Part shown: in pieces, positions 21,671 through 33,500 of the stretch | Layout: each line of letters begins with the position of its first letter | How positions within the stretch are numbered: position 1 is the stretch's first letter | Source: Tremella fuciformis | Taxonomy: Eukaryota > Basidiomycota > Tremellomycetes > Tremellales > Tremellaceae | Assembly (NCBI GenBank): GCA_032768795.1 | Contig: CP136491.1 | Coordinates: 992,001-1,056,000, forward strand | Direction of reading: 5' to 3' | Length of the DNA: 64,000 nucleotides | Position numbers and translations under genes: made by a program | Notes under the pieces: model-generated | Database searches by the model: none | Told to the model about the DNA's origin: nothing | What the model saw: only the letters and a program-made list of their open reading frames with translations

Positions 21671-22448
21671 TTACTTCTTAGCAGAGGCGGCCTTGGCCTT
21701 GAGCACCCTCTTGACAATAGTCGCCTCCTCGATCAAGAAAGCGCGAGTGATGCTGGTTGGGAAACGGTGCAGAGGCAGTTGACAGGGTGAGACGTCGATG
21801 ATAACCGGGATGGGGGATGCGCAGAGGAGATGGGCGGTAGGGCAAAGGATCAAGAGGAGTCGCCTCAGCAGAGCTCTTTCATGGTTCACGATAGACTCAC
21901 CGCTGCTTGACGCAAGTAGCACATCGCGAACCGCCGTATGCCCGGTTGACAGTCTTTTGGCGCTTGGAAAGGGTAGCGTCTTGACATCAGTTCTCCCTCC
22001 GCTATTGCTCCCATCCGACCAGCTCACATTTGCGAGGGCGCAGGGCGGGAATGCCGGCGAGGTCACAGCCGCAGTCACCGCATTTGGGGTTCGACTGAAA
22101 AATCAGCGTCTCTAGCAGCCCTGCTTGATCGCTATCTCCGTTCAAACGACAAAACTCCTTCGCTCCTCCATTTCGACACAACGGCTCGCAAGCGGCCAGA
22201 CTCCGCTTCAAGCCATCTCCGTGCTGGTCTGACCGCAGGCGCTGCGAGCTCCCGGGTGTTCTCCGCATTCACGTACACCCAGACCTTCTGATCCTCGTCT
22301 TCCCCAAGCTCTGCCAGATATATCGACTCACAGCAAGCTTCTTGATGTGGTGGAGAACGAGCTTTCCACCCGGGGTCTTGACAACCCTCCGTCGGTTCGA
22401 AGTGGTGTTGTAGGGCTGTCTCTTGCGGAGAGTCACACGCTGAGCCAT
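21671..22448 (-). CDS. RPL34: 60S ribosomal protein eL34
   Basis: Large-subunit protein. First exon [20 protein letters not shown] ... LHHIKKLA (from 22448), then a zinc-ribbon exon [20 protein letters not shown], an exon with [21 protein letters not shown], and a last exon [20 protein letters not shown] ending at 21671. The four Cys of the ribbon are present. Introns are relatively long for the genome, as in the other ribosomal genes here. Confidence 0.94.
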
Positions 22449-22991
22449 CTTGTCGAGAGTCGAGTCGTAAAGAGACTTGAGCGTTGCTCATCCGCTCGAC
22501 CTCGACAAAACGCTCAGGGCAGGAGGGAGGAGCGGCGATATCGGGAATAACCCTCTATCGGTGACTGCAAGAGCTATGTGGCATCTTGGAAGGTTCCACT
22601 TTTCGACTTATCTCCGAAACCTGCGAGTCTTTCCATCCAAGGTGGGTTTTCGCAAGCGTGGAGTCGGGTTGTGTTCACTTCTCGTTTCTGGTGGAAAAGC
22701 GCAACAATGCTGGTAAGTCGCGAGCTCAATTCGGCTCACAACCTCTCATCCCCTACCTCCTGATGAGACATACTTCACAAACTATCAACTAGAAGGCTGT
22801 TGCCGAGCCTCCTGGCGCAGACGAGAATACTTCTCTGACACCACCCCTTCCCTGGCCCCCTCCCTCAGCGCTGAATAGGGCTTACACTCAGGCTGGTACG
22901 ATGCATAACATTCATGTCCTACCCAGTGTCACTACAACGTTAATATTCGGCTCGTTTCGTTGATGAAGGTACAACTAGCAGCACTGGCCAC
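22449..22991. other. Upstream of eL34 and downstream of the kinase gene
   Basis: No supported gene; only short frames. Should hold the eL34 promoter and the kinase 3' untranslated region. Confidence 0.45.
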
Positions 22992-25900
22992 CTACAAAGA
23001 CAGCGCTCTCGATCGGACAGTCCATCCTGCCGTTCTGCTATTACCCGACTCGAAACTAGGCAACGCGTTTCCAATGACAGCCTGTTCGAGCTGTTCGATC
23101 CCATGATTCAGATTCATTGGCTTGATGGTGTCCTCACTGCCTGCTCGCTCTCCATTGGAAATCTCCAACAAATGGCCATAACGCGTGTCAGGCGGATGAG
23201 GAGATTTGAACGTCCATCCCTTGAAGGCAAGACTACGTTTTAGCGTGTTCGGTCATCGTATGTATGTTTCTCACTTCTTCCTAATCTCGAGCAGGTTTGC
23301 CCCATGAGTTTTATCTCTCAGAAGAGGATCCTTCGTGGCATCCGCTGCCCCGCCGCCGGGTGGTGCAAGTGGCTAGGGTCAATGCGGTCCCCAAATCGTT
23401 AGGGGACTCTTACTTCGTCGGGAATGTCCTCATCAAAATGCCTTGTATCGTCCTCCGCTGCAAGATTTGGATGATACGGTGGTTTGGCAAGGTGCAGATC
23501 TGCTGCGTCAGAGCTATTGCCCGTGAAGATTATAGCAAGACCTACTGTTCCAATCAAGGCCGGCAAACCACGGATGCGCCTTGATCATCTCGGCGCCGTC
23601 TGATCCTAGCTCCATCACACTCTGTCGAGACAGGCTCGACAACCGACTGGTTCGCGCTGTTAGGATGGCTGATGCAGGGCTGGTGCCCAACCGGTCTTCT
23701 GGCTCACACAAGAGCTTCGCCATTAGATCGAGACAATCTACAGACAGACGAGGAGCAGGGGGGAACTTCAAATTGTTACGCCAGTTCAGGCTGAATGTCA
23801 GCTGCCACTGCATATTGCTGAAGCGAGCTTCACATCTTCTGGCGGGTTACGTGGCGCTGTTTGTCAGTGCCCGTTGCCATTCGCAAAACGACTTGCTCAC
23901 AGAGGTACTTGTGAACGGTGGGTAACCATATAGAGATTCGTACACTGCGAAATGAGCGATGCCGCGATTCACGTCGAAGCATTCCCACTGATGATACCTA
24001 AGGACCACCAATCACAAGTGAAGCCGTAGCCTTGACCGCGAATGACCTCAGGAGCTGCATTTTAGCTCATCTAACCTGACAAGCAACTGCAAGATCGCAC
24101 CCATGTAGGAGTTGGTACTGCATTGGGTAAGCACGGAATACACGGAGTGATAGCAGACTCACCCGCAAATGGAGTATGCCAGTCGTTTCCTGTTCTTGTC
24201 CCGCCAAGTCAGAACGCCTCTGCCTTCTTCAATCCACTCTCTGCCCATGATCCGCTCCACATCTTCCTTCCGCATCCGCTTCCCTCGGCCCACGGTCGGA
24301 TACTCCAAGTCGATACCATGTTTCTTCAAGAGGGCCATTCGCTGCTGTTCGTAGTAGCCAGTATCGTGCGCCCAATGCAGATCGGTCGCTAATCCGAAAT
24401 CCGACACGCGAATATGGCCGTCGGGCGTGAAGAGGAAATTGTCAGGCTTGATATCGCGGTGAATGTATCCTAGACGGTGGGTTTCTTCCAAGGCCAGTAT
24501 CATCTCGGCAATATAGAACCTTGTCATGCGTTCAGGAAAGGTGTCCCGCTCGACAAGAAGATTGAGGAGATCGCCGCCGCCCATAAACTCGAAGACGAGA
24601 TACAGGTAATCAGTATCTTGGAAGGCGTAGTATAGCTGGACGATCCAGGAATGAGAGGAGCTGGACGCTGTGGGAAGGAGCTGAGATGCAGCCGCGGCAA
24701 GTAGGTCCTTCTCTGCCTTCACATGTCCTTCCTGAGATTTGCGGAGCATGCTAGCTGTTAGCGTCAACTCTGTCAAGCCCAACATATACTCACTCCGCCT
24801 TGCGCAGCTGCTTCACTGCCACCAGCCTACCCGAAGTGCGCTCGCGAGCAATGCGAACTACACCAAATGCCCCGTGTCCGATGACCCTACCCATCTCGAA
24901 AGCCTTGACGTCGACTTTCCTCCTTCTTTCTCGCAGCATGCGATTCTCTTCCTGCGCCAGGTCTTGTCTGCGAATGTCCTTCTCAGCCTCACTCATGAAT
25001 CTGTTCTCGGGCATGGCAAAAGATGCCTCTAGTATTGCCAGTCGACGGGCGCGGTTGAGGACATAGTTGCCGGGGTGAGGGACTCGCGCTTGCCTGGCAG
25101 GGGGTTTGAGCAGCGCGTGGTAGAACTGCTCAAAGAACAGTCCTACCGATGCAGCGCGCTCCAGGGTCTCTAGTGAAGGTTTCACCACCCGGAATGGCAC
25201 GGTAGCTGACAACGTTGTCATGGGGGTCCTCGAATCTCTGCGTGTCACATCTTGGGCGGCATGGTCATGAGGCATGTGTCCCTCGGTGACTGCCTGTTCG
25301 GGCATGACAGAAAGCTCCTGAGCGATTGCTTGCAGTGTTCTCTCGCCGTGTCCATCCGCCGGCGGCTTGGACAGCCTCTTGGGTGGGGCGGACGGGCCGG
25401 GCTCTTTTTGGAGAGAGCTTGGGGCTGCTTTGAAGATCGGTCCGAAAGGATTCACCAAGGGGCTGCTTGGCGTCCTCAATCCCGAGGGCAGGCGCTCGAA
25501 GTAATTTGCCGTTTTCAGATTAGCAATGAGAGTCGGCGTAGATGCACCTGCACGAGTCTCTTGGGGAACTCTTGCCAGAGTGGTATTGACCGTCGAGTAG
25601 ATCGAAGAAGGTAGACCATTGACTACCCGCAGAGTCCCAGGAGGACTACAGCAGTCAGCCGGACTTTCTATGCCAGATGGTAGACTTACAATGCGTTCGG
25701 ATCCAGACCTACAGCTCGCGTTCGCGCGGTCGCTTCAATAACTGCCGCTACTGCACGAGCCTGTTGCTCTTGCGCGCGGGTCCTGATCAAATCGCGAATG
25801 GGATCTGCCCAGCTCGGATCTGGTTGTCAGCGTCGCATTGATTTTACACGCAAGCTCGCCTCCTAACTTATTGCCTACTCCCTCAATTGACCATCGTAGA

Positions 25901-26369
25901 AGCAGTTCAGTGGCTTCTTCATAAGTCGAGGCATGAAAGACATGCCTGTAATGATATGAGCCGTCAGCATCCCAAACAATCGCAACACTCACCGAAAATC
26001 CAGCGGCGGTCCTATGTCCTTCTTGTCGACTTTCCTCTTCTTCAGCGCCTCTTGACCCGCCCGACGCCCTTCTGGCAGCTCTCTTCCCCCCTTGAGTCCC
26101 CTTTCTCCGTGGACCACATCCTTGGGGGGCGTAGGCGGGGCGTCTGGATCGACGGTCGGCCGAGCACTCATTTCCTCATATCGTACAGCGATCAGATCGC
26201 TGTTCGTTGGCTGTAGAGGTTTCGGAGCCGTAGACGACGCCATCATTCTCGATGGGGTGGAAGCAATCAAGCTGAGAAAGTCATTCAAGCCGGAATGGGC
26301 TACATAAGACCTTGATGGTTTCATCTTCGCCCGACGCCAGAGCTTGCTCTTCTGCGCAGGCGTAAGCAT
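22992..26369 (-). CDS. NDR/LATS-family (Cbk1/Orb6-like) protein kinase
   Basis: AGC-type Ser/Thr kinase of the NDR group that controls polarity, morphogenesis or cytokinesis together with a Mob co-activator. Kinase exons: GRVIGHGAFGVVRIA (ATP loop), VAVKQLRK (Lys), HRDIKPDN (catalytic loop), VSDFGLATDL (DFG), APEVIRGQGYGF and DWWSLG. The subfamily insert before APE (EQQRMALLKKHGIDLEYPTV) and the N-terminal helical Mob-binding part (AEKDIRRQDLAQEENRMLRE) are present, and the C-tail ends AFKGWTFKSPHP, giving a hydrophobic-motif Thr. The tail was traced through two introns to a stop at 22992. N-terminal exons run to an ATG at 26369 (MLTPAQKSKLWRRAK) with a long Ser/Pro-rich region; the join near 25830 needs an intron I place only tentatively, so the first about 150 residues could belong to another gene. 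DFGLA instead of DFGLS and the long N-terminus mark it as divergent. Confidence 0.82.
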
Positions 26370-27217
26370 GGTGGATCGACATCAGGCAGGGTGGGCAATG
26401 GGCCAAGTCCGGGTCACTGGAAACAGGAGGGGTCAAGCATTGACATGCTTATTGTGATGAGAGGTCTGTGTACGCTTGACTCACCAGCTGAGACCTCGGC
26501 TTGATTCCTGGCAGAGCGTCCGAGTGGGGCAGGTGAGAGTTGACAACGACCAGACCTTCGACTGGGGGGATCCATAGCCTTGGGCTGCCTGCGTAGTAGT
26601 CTGCTTATCCTTCAAAGGTAGCAGACCGCTATTGATGTCGTTTCTCGCCACCGGTGGTCCACATGCATTTGTCAGTCGGTGATGGGACCATGTCATCATC
26701 GTCTGTGTGCTTCTCATCTAAAGGCACCAATCGAGTACGCACCGGACCTGTTTCGCAACTTTAAACTTCTAGACCCCCTCGTTTCATCTTTTGGCATCTG
26801 TCGGCACCTCCAGCCTGCCCTCTCACATTGGTCATTACCGGTCCTCATCCATGCAAACGTCACCATTGAGTAGCGCTCCTCCCGACGGCCAGCAGACCGA
26901 GAGCAGCACGGGCTTTTTGTTGAGTGCATCGGCCCGTTCGAACAGTGCTGGTCAAAGGTCAAGCTTCAAATTGAACGGCCAGTCGTGCCACCAGGAGACG
27001 ACCGCGTGTACGGCATGATTCCTGTTCCCATACAGTCTCGGTCCCGGTCGGCCTCACCCCGATGTGTGACCTTTTACCTGTATCTTCCGTTCAGAACTCG
27101 ACCAGTGAATCAAGTGCTGCAGCACGTTTGCGACCTGACTCACAGGTCCCGATGGCGATCACGATTACCCCTGACATCCTTTCTGCCGATACCGCAGCCG
27201 GTGTCAACGCTAAAGAC
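26370..27217. other. Left flank of the MULE, possible interrupted host frame
   Basis: Contains a Ser-rich plus-strand frame from ATG 26851 (MQTSPLSSAPPDGQQTESST) and, further on, ATG 27062 (MCDLLPVSSVQNSTSES) that is open to the MULE insertion site and stays open on the far side (49775-49864) when the MULE and one duplication copy are removed. Whether this is a real gene is unclear. Confidence 0.3.
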
Positions 27218-27226
27218 CGACCTGTG
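27218..27226. repeat. MULE target-site duplication, left copy
   Basis: CGACCTGTG, repeated exactly at 49766-49774 outside the right terminal inverted repeat. Nine bases is the usual duplication size for Mutator-like elements. Confidence 0.93.
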
Positions 27227-27268
27227 GACCCCGACTTGGCGCACCACCAAGTCTGCTAGCTGCACCAC
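27227..27268 (+). repeat. MULE left terminal inverted repeat
   Basis: 42 bp identical to the reverse complement of 49724-49765. Confidence 0.95.
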
Positions 27269-27594
27269 TTAGCGCGCCTATATTGGGATAAATTTGCTTC
27301 CGCTGGTGCCACAAAGAGTTAGGCGTGCCATCAGGACGCGTCAGTCAACCCTGCCTCCTTCAACCTTTCACATACCCTCTCACCATCGCCTCCATCGTTC
27401 ACCATCTCAACATCGTCCTACGGGTCTGGAACCCCCACCATCGTCTTCAGCGGGCCCGGCTGCCCTACCCCTGTCGTTCTCAGCGCTGGAAACGCCCTCG
27501 ACGTCGCTGCAGGTCAGTCTGATGGGTCCCCCCTTCCTTCCGTCTTGCAGCTCACGCGTCAGACTGCATTCTACCCCTATAACGCCTCACCGTC

Positions 27595-27800
27595 ATGTCT
27601 GGATCCCTTCCTATCGATCTCACTCTGCTCTCGGATGATTCGGATGATGATTCCGTCCAGTTTCTCGACATGTCGGGGTCTTATGAGTCGATGGTCAAAG
27701 TCGAACACCTTGTCCCCGCGACCCAGGACTTGCCTGGACGACATCGGTCTCCTTCACCGTTTCTACGCGATATACGCACTCTATCCCCCTCCCCCGGCCC
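27595..27800 (+). pseudogene. MULE transposase, segment 1 (N-terminus)
   Basis: ATG at 27595 (MSGSLPIDLTLLSDDSDDDS), an acidic Ser/Asp-rich leader ending SPSPGP. The frame is broken at 27800 by Copia-A. It continues at 37901 with codon phase kept (the last two bases of 27799-27800 join C37901 to give Pro). Confidence 0.85.
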
Positions 27801-28118
27801 CGACGGAAATAGGTAGTACGCTCACATGAGCTTGACTCAGCCTCGAGTAGCCTCGTCGAGGCACACACATCCTCGACGAGGTTGTGCCTCGACGAGGTTC
27901 ATCCTCGACGAGGCAGGGGAAGCTGCCACAACGATAACTCCGCATATAACGCCGACACCCTCGACGACCTTGTAGAATGCCGCCGCCTGTTGCCCTCCTC
28001 ATCACTCATAGCAAGTGCTGAGCGGGCAACAGGTAAGTCCGAATGCATCACTCATAGCAAGTGCTGAGCGGGCAACAGGTGACCGGAATCCCATTGCCTC
28101 AGAGCTAAGATTCCGTCG
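27801..28118 (+). repeat. Copia-A 5' LTR
   Basis: 318 bp. Contains repeated CTCGACGAGG/CTCGTCGAGG boxes (27853-27915), a 36-bp direct repeat ending GAGCGGGCAACAGG (28024-28033 and 28070-28079), and a CCTGTTGCCC at 27986 able to pair with either copy. Confidence 0.95.
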
Positions 28119-28128
28119 TGGTAACGTC
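28119..28128 (+). promoter_or_regulatory. Putative primer-binding site, Copia-A (same at 30435, Copia-B)
   Basis: TGGTAACGTC begins at the first base after the LTR; TGG would pair with the CCA end of a tRNA. The tRNA is not identified. Confidence 0.6.
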
Positions 28129-28215
28129 TCGTTCGACAAGTCGCGGTAGATAGAACGCGTCAACAAACTCGTCGACCTTGCCTACGCACCGCCAGCCTCG
28201 AAGTGGTCCTCCGTC

Positions 28216-30116
28216 ATGCCATCTGTGCAGACGGTGAAAGAGGAGCGCAAGCTCAACGGGCGCGACAACTACGCCCAGTGGGTGCGCGAGATTCGAGTCG
28301 TCCTCGGATCCGCCGGTCTCGTACCCCACATCACCAAGGACGCGTCAGCGATTCGGGCACTCGTCGAGGCTCGATATCCAGTGTCAAGTCCGGCGACAGC
28401 AGCCGAGACATCAAAGAGAGCAGTTGCTCTATACGAGCATGAGAAGGAGCAGTCCACCGCCCTCTCCACTCTCTACGGCAGTCTGACAGAGACTGTCCAA
28501 AACAAGCTTCCCTCGAACCTGATCGACTTCGAGAATCCTCAACCGAAGGGGCTCTACGATCATCTGGTCACCACATATGGGGCCGACAACGGATCTCGCC
28601 TAGCCGAATTATGGTCATCGATATTTGGCGAGACCATCCCAGAGAATGAGGACCCCGAACCTCATCTCACAGCTATCCGGTCGCAACTGGCCGAAATCAC
28701 CTCCTCCTCCATCACTTCCAAGCTCACCCTTGAGCAATTCGCCAACCAGATTGGCGCATACGCCGCCATCCGTCGCCTACCGTCCTCATACGGCCTCCTC
28801 GCATCGACCTTCTACTCAGGGACCTCGTCGAACAAGATCCACCTCGACGAGGTTATCGATAGGGTCGCCGATGAACATCGCAGACGTCAACAAAAGGGCG
28901 AGAGCGTAAACGAGATGGGGATGCTCAGCAAATCTCTGCAGAAACCGGCAAGCAAGAGATGCATCCACCATCCGGATCAGGGGAGGCACTCCACAGATGA
29001 GTGCTGGAAAGTGATTGGAGTGCCGAAGCACATCCAGGAGCAAAGGTCGGCCAGGGAAGCAGCCAAGGGAAGGAAGCAGGGAGGACAAGCGAAGAAGGCA
29101 AGAGAGCAGATGGAGTCAGGGGATGACTCATCGAGTGAGAACAAGAGAGGCTCGTCGAGGGAGACAAAGGAGGAAGGCTATTATGCGACGGAGATTGCAC
29201 TACACGCCAACGACAACCTCCCATCCACCTCCATCATCATCGACAGCGGTGCCACCAGTCCATTCATCAAGGACAAGCACCTTCTCTCACATCTCACCAA
29301 ACTCGACAAGGCCGTCAAGATCCAAATTGGAGACGGATCGATTGTCGAAGCTACACACTCCGGCCGCCTCACCTTCAACAACGTATGGTACAACAACGCC
29401 CTCTACGTTCCATCATTCTCGCACAACCTCCTCTCAACACAGCGCCTCGGTCCGTACACAGGGACACACTGGCGCTTCTCGAAGGACTCGGCTACATTGG
29501 TCGAGAAAGGGAAGGTCATCCTCCGGGGAAAGAAACTTGGCAACCTATGGGTTGTAGACGACACACCGGTACGCACCACCTCGCGCATTCACCGAGCACT
29601 TCAGGCAATAGAAAACACTGAAGCCGAAGACACTCGCCTCCTCACCTGGCACAAACGTCTAGGTCATTCGAACATGAGGAAGGTGTGGGAGCTCGGGAAA
29701 GAGGGGAAGCTAGGCGCAAAGTGGACAGGGTCATTTCGGAGAGTCGAATGCATGGATTGCCTGAAAGGGAAGGCAACGCGCTCGGCATCTCTACCTAACC
29801 CTCGTCGAGCCAGCAAGCCCCTCGTCGAGGTATCAGTCGATCTATGGGGACCAGCGACCGTCCAGTCGAGAGAAGGCTTCCAATACTTCCTCACCTGCTA
29901 TGACGACCACAGCAAATACGTGCAGGCCATACCACTCAAGAAGAAGTCGGATGCAGCCGAAGCACTGCAAGACTATATCAAGTTGGCAGAGAATCAGCTT
30001 GATCGAACAGTCAAGACCATCCGCTCAGACCAAGGAGGCGAATTCACGAGCAAGGAATTCAGCCACTGGTGCAAAAGCAAGGGAATTGAGCACACCCTTA
30101 CGCCGACCGACGCACA
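28216..30116 (+). pseudogene. Copia-A gag-pol, first part (gag, protease, start of integrase)
   Basis: ATG 28216 opens the same polyprotein as Copia-B: a gag-like domain (MPSVQTVKEERKLNGRDNYA), a His/Cys motif (KRCIHHPDQGRHSTDECW), protease IIDSGATSPF, integrase zinc motif (HKRLGHSN ... CMDCLKGK), and DLWGPA. Cut at codon DAH by Copia-B. With 35167-37558 it gives 4293 nt, exactly the length of the intact Copia-B frame and with no stop. Confidence 0.93.
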
Positions 30117-30434
30117 CGACGGAAATAGGTGGTACGCTCACATGAGCTTGACTCATCTTCGAGTAACCTCGTCGAGGCTACTCGATCCTCGACGAGGTTG
30201 TGCCTCGACGAGGTTCACCCTCGACGAGGCAGAGAAGCTGCCACCAACGATAACTCCGCTTATAACGCCGACACCCTCGACGACCTTGTAGAATGCCGCC
30301 GCCTGTTGCCCTCCTCATCACTCATAGCAAGTGCTGAGCGGGCAACAGGTAAGTCCGAATGCATCACTCATAGCAAGTGCTGAGCGGGCAACAGGTGACC
30401 GGAATCCCATTGCCTCAGAGCTAAGATTCCGTCG
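30117..30434 (+). repeat. Copia-B 5' LTR
   Basis: 318 bp, CGACGGAAAT ... GATTCCGTCG, matches 34844-35161. Confidence 0.95.
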
Positions 30435-30531
30435 TGGTAACGTCTCGTTCGACAAGTCGCGGTAGATAGAACGCGTCAACAAACTCGTCGACCTTGCCTA
30501 CGCACCGCCAGCCTCGAAGTGGTCCTCCGTC

Positions 30532-33500
30532 ATGCCATCTGTGCAGACGGTGAAAGAGGAGCGCAAGCTCAACGGGCGCGACAACTACGCCCAGTGGGTG
30601 CGCGAGATTCGAGTCGTCCTCGGATCCGCCGGTCTCGTACCCCACATCACCAAGGACGCGTCAGCGATTCGGGCACTCGTCGAGGCTCGATATCCAGTGT
30701 CAAGTCCGGCGACAGCAGCCGAGACATCAAAGAGAGCAGTTGCTCTATACGAGCATGAGAAGGAGCAGTCCACCGCCCTCTCCACTCTCTATGGCAGTCT
30801 GACAGAGACTGTCCAAAACAAGCTTCCCTCGAACCTGATCGACTTCGAGAATCCTCAACCGAAGGGGCTCTACGATCATCTGGTCACCACATATGGGGCC
30901 GACAACGGATCTCGCCTAGCCGAATTATGGTCATCGATATTTGGCGAGACCATCCCAGAGAATGAGGACCCCGAACCTCATCTCACAGCTATCCGGTCGC
31001 AACTGGCCGAAATCACCTCCTCCGCCATCACTTCCAAGCTCACCCTTGAGCAATTTGCCAACCAGATTGGCGCATACGCCGCCATCCGTCGCCTACCGTC
31101 CTCATACGGCCTCCTCGCATCGACCTTCTACTCAGGGACCTCGTCGAACAAGATCCACCTCGACGAGGTTATCGATAGGGTCGCCGATGAACATCGCAGA
31201 CGTCAACAAAAGGGCGAGAGCGTAAACGAGATGGGGATGCTCAGCAAATCCCTGCAGAAACCGGCAAGCAAGAGATGCATCCACCATCCGGATCAGGGGA
31301 GACACTCCACAGATGAGTGCTGGAAAGTGATTGGAGTGCCGAAGCACATCCAGGAGCAAAGGTCGGCCAGGGAAGCAGCCAAGGGAAGGAAGCAGGGAGG
31401 ACAAGCGAAGAAGGCAAGAGAGCAGATGGAGTCAGAGGATGACTCATCGAGTGAGAGCAAGAGAGGCTCGTCGAGGGAGACAAAGGAGGAAGGATATTAT
31501 GCGACGGAGATTGCACTACACGCCAACGACAACCTCCCATCCACCTCCATCATCATCGACAGCGGTGCCACCAGTCCATTCATCAAGGACAAGCACCTTC
31601 TCTCACATCTCACCAAACTCGACAAGGCCGTCAAGATCCAAATTGGAGACGGATCGATTGTCGAAGCTACACACTCCGGCCGCCTCACCTTCAACAACGT
31701 ATGGTACAACAACGCCCTCTACGTTCCATCATTCTCGCACAACCTCCTCTCAACACAGCGCCTCGGTCCGTACACAGGGACACACTGGCGCTTCTCGAAG
31801 GACTCGGCTACATTGGTCGAGAAAGGGAAGGTCATCCTCCGGGGAAAGAAACTTGGCAACCTATGGGTTGTAGACGACACACCGGTACGCACCACCTCGC
31901 GCATTCACCGAGCACTTCAGGCAATAGAAAACACTGAAGCCGAAGACACTCGCCTCCTCACCTGGCACAAACGCCTAGGTCACTCGAACATGAGGAAGGT
32001 GTGGGAGCTCGGGAAAGAGGGGAAGCTAGGCGCAAAGTGGACAGGGTCATTTCGGAGAGTCGAATGCATGGATTGCCTGAAAGGGAAGGCAACGCGCTCG
32101 GCATCTCTACCTAACCCTCGTCGAGCCAGCAAGCCCCTCGTCGAGGTATCAGTCGATCTATGGGGACCAGCAACCGTCCAGTCGAGAGAAGGCTTCCAAT
32201 ACTTCCTCACCTGCTATGACGACCACAGCAAATACGTGCAGGCCATACCACTCAAGAAGAAGTCGGATGCAGCCGAAGCACTGCAAGACTATATCAAGTT
32301 GGCAGAGAATCAGCTTGATCGAACAGTCAAGACCATCCGCTCAGACCAAGGAGGCGAGTTCACGAGCAAGGAATTCAGCCACTGGTGTAAAAGCAAGGGA
32401 ATTGAGCATACCCTCACGCCGACCGACGCACACAATCAAAACAGTCGAGTCGAGCGCGTCCATCTCACCATCCTCAATGACATCCGCACATGTCTCGCGG
32501 ACTCGAACCTGTCAAGTCAATTCTGGGTCGACGCATTACGATATGTAGTCTTCACCAGAAACAGGCTACCAGACTCCCAAGGAAAAATCCCTGTCGCTCT
32601 CTTTCGACCACATCACGACATTGACATACGATATGAAGGAATGCAGCCATTTGGCCAACACTGCATCTATCGAGTTGTGAGCCCCGCATCAAAGCTCGAC
32701 GAGCGGGGTCAATGCGGTCGACTGCTGGGATACACAGAAGGGAGCTGGGGCTACAAGGTGTTGACCCAAACCAACAGGGTCATCGCAAGTCGGGACGTTA
32801 CATTCATCACGGGCAAGAAGACAACGCCACGTTCAGATGAACCGCGACGGATTCTGGAGCCGCCTCAACCTGAACCTCGACAAGCATCGACGAGCCTCGA
32901 CGAGGATGACGATACATCAATCGAGCTGAACGAGATAGTCGAGGCAGGGGAGGCACCAGAAGAAGAGGAACAAAGGGAAGAGATGGACGACATACCTCCC
33001 CAAGCCGTGCCAAGGCAAGGGAGAGGCTGGGCCAACGAATACATTCGAGAGGATGCACCGAGCCCAGAACCGAACCCCGACGACGGACCAGAGGATCCAG
33101 ATCGTCGGCTAAACCAGCCCATAGAGGCCGATGCAGATGAACCAAGACGGTCCGGGAGACTAGCAGGTCAAGAGCCCAGTCATCACCCTCTGCACGACAT
33201 CGACATGGACTATAACCGAGTAGCCATCGAGCACGCGTTATCAGCCCAGTCACTCACCAACCCTCAGTCATACACCGAAGCTCGTCGAGCTGCAGACTGG
33301 GAGGAGTGGAACAGGGCCATGGACGAGGAGATGACAAAGATGGAGAAATACGGAGTGTGGGAGAAAGTCCCCAGAGAGAACCACCGCACCCTTACAGGCA
33401 AATGGGTCTTCACCCGCAAAATCGACGGGGACACGGGCAAAGCAAGCCAATACAAGGCTAGATTCGTCGTGAGAGGGTTCCAACAAGTCTCAGGACGGGA

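Noticed and set aside
27008..27035. Possible 28-nt intron joining the Ser-rich frame at 26851 to the frame at the MULE site
   Set aside because: Far shorter than the 40-60 nt introns seen elsewhere in the window.
27227..27330. tRNA-like look of the segment with GCTAGCTGCACCACTTAG
   Set aside because: It is the MULE terminal inverted repeat, repeated at 49.7 kb, and does not fold as a cloverleaf with the required conserved bases.
27840..27920. CRISPR-like regular repeats of CCTCGACGAGG
   Set aside because: The organism is eukaryotic, spacing is irregular, and the boxes are part of an LTR.
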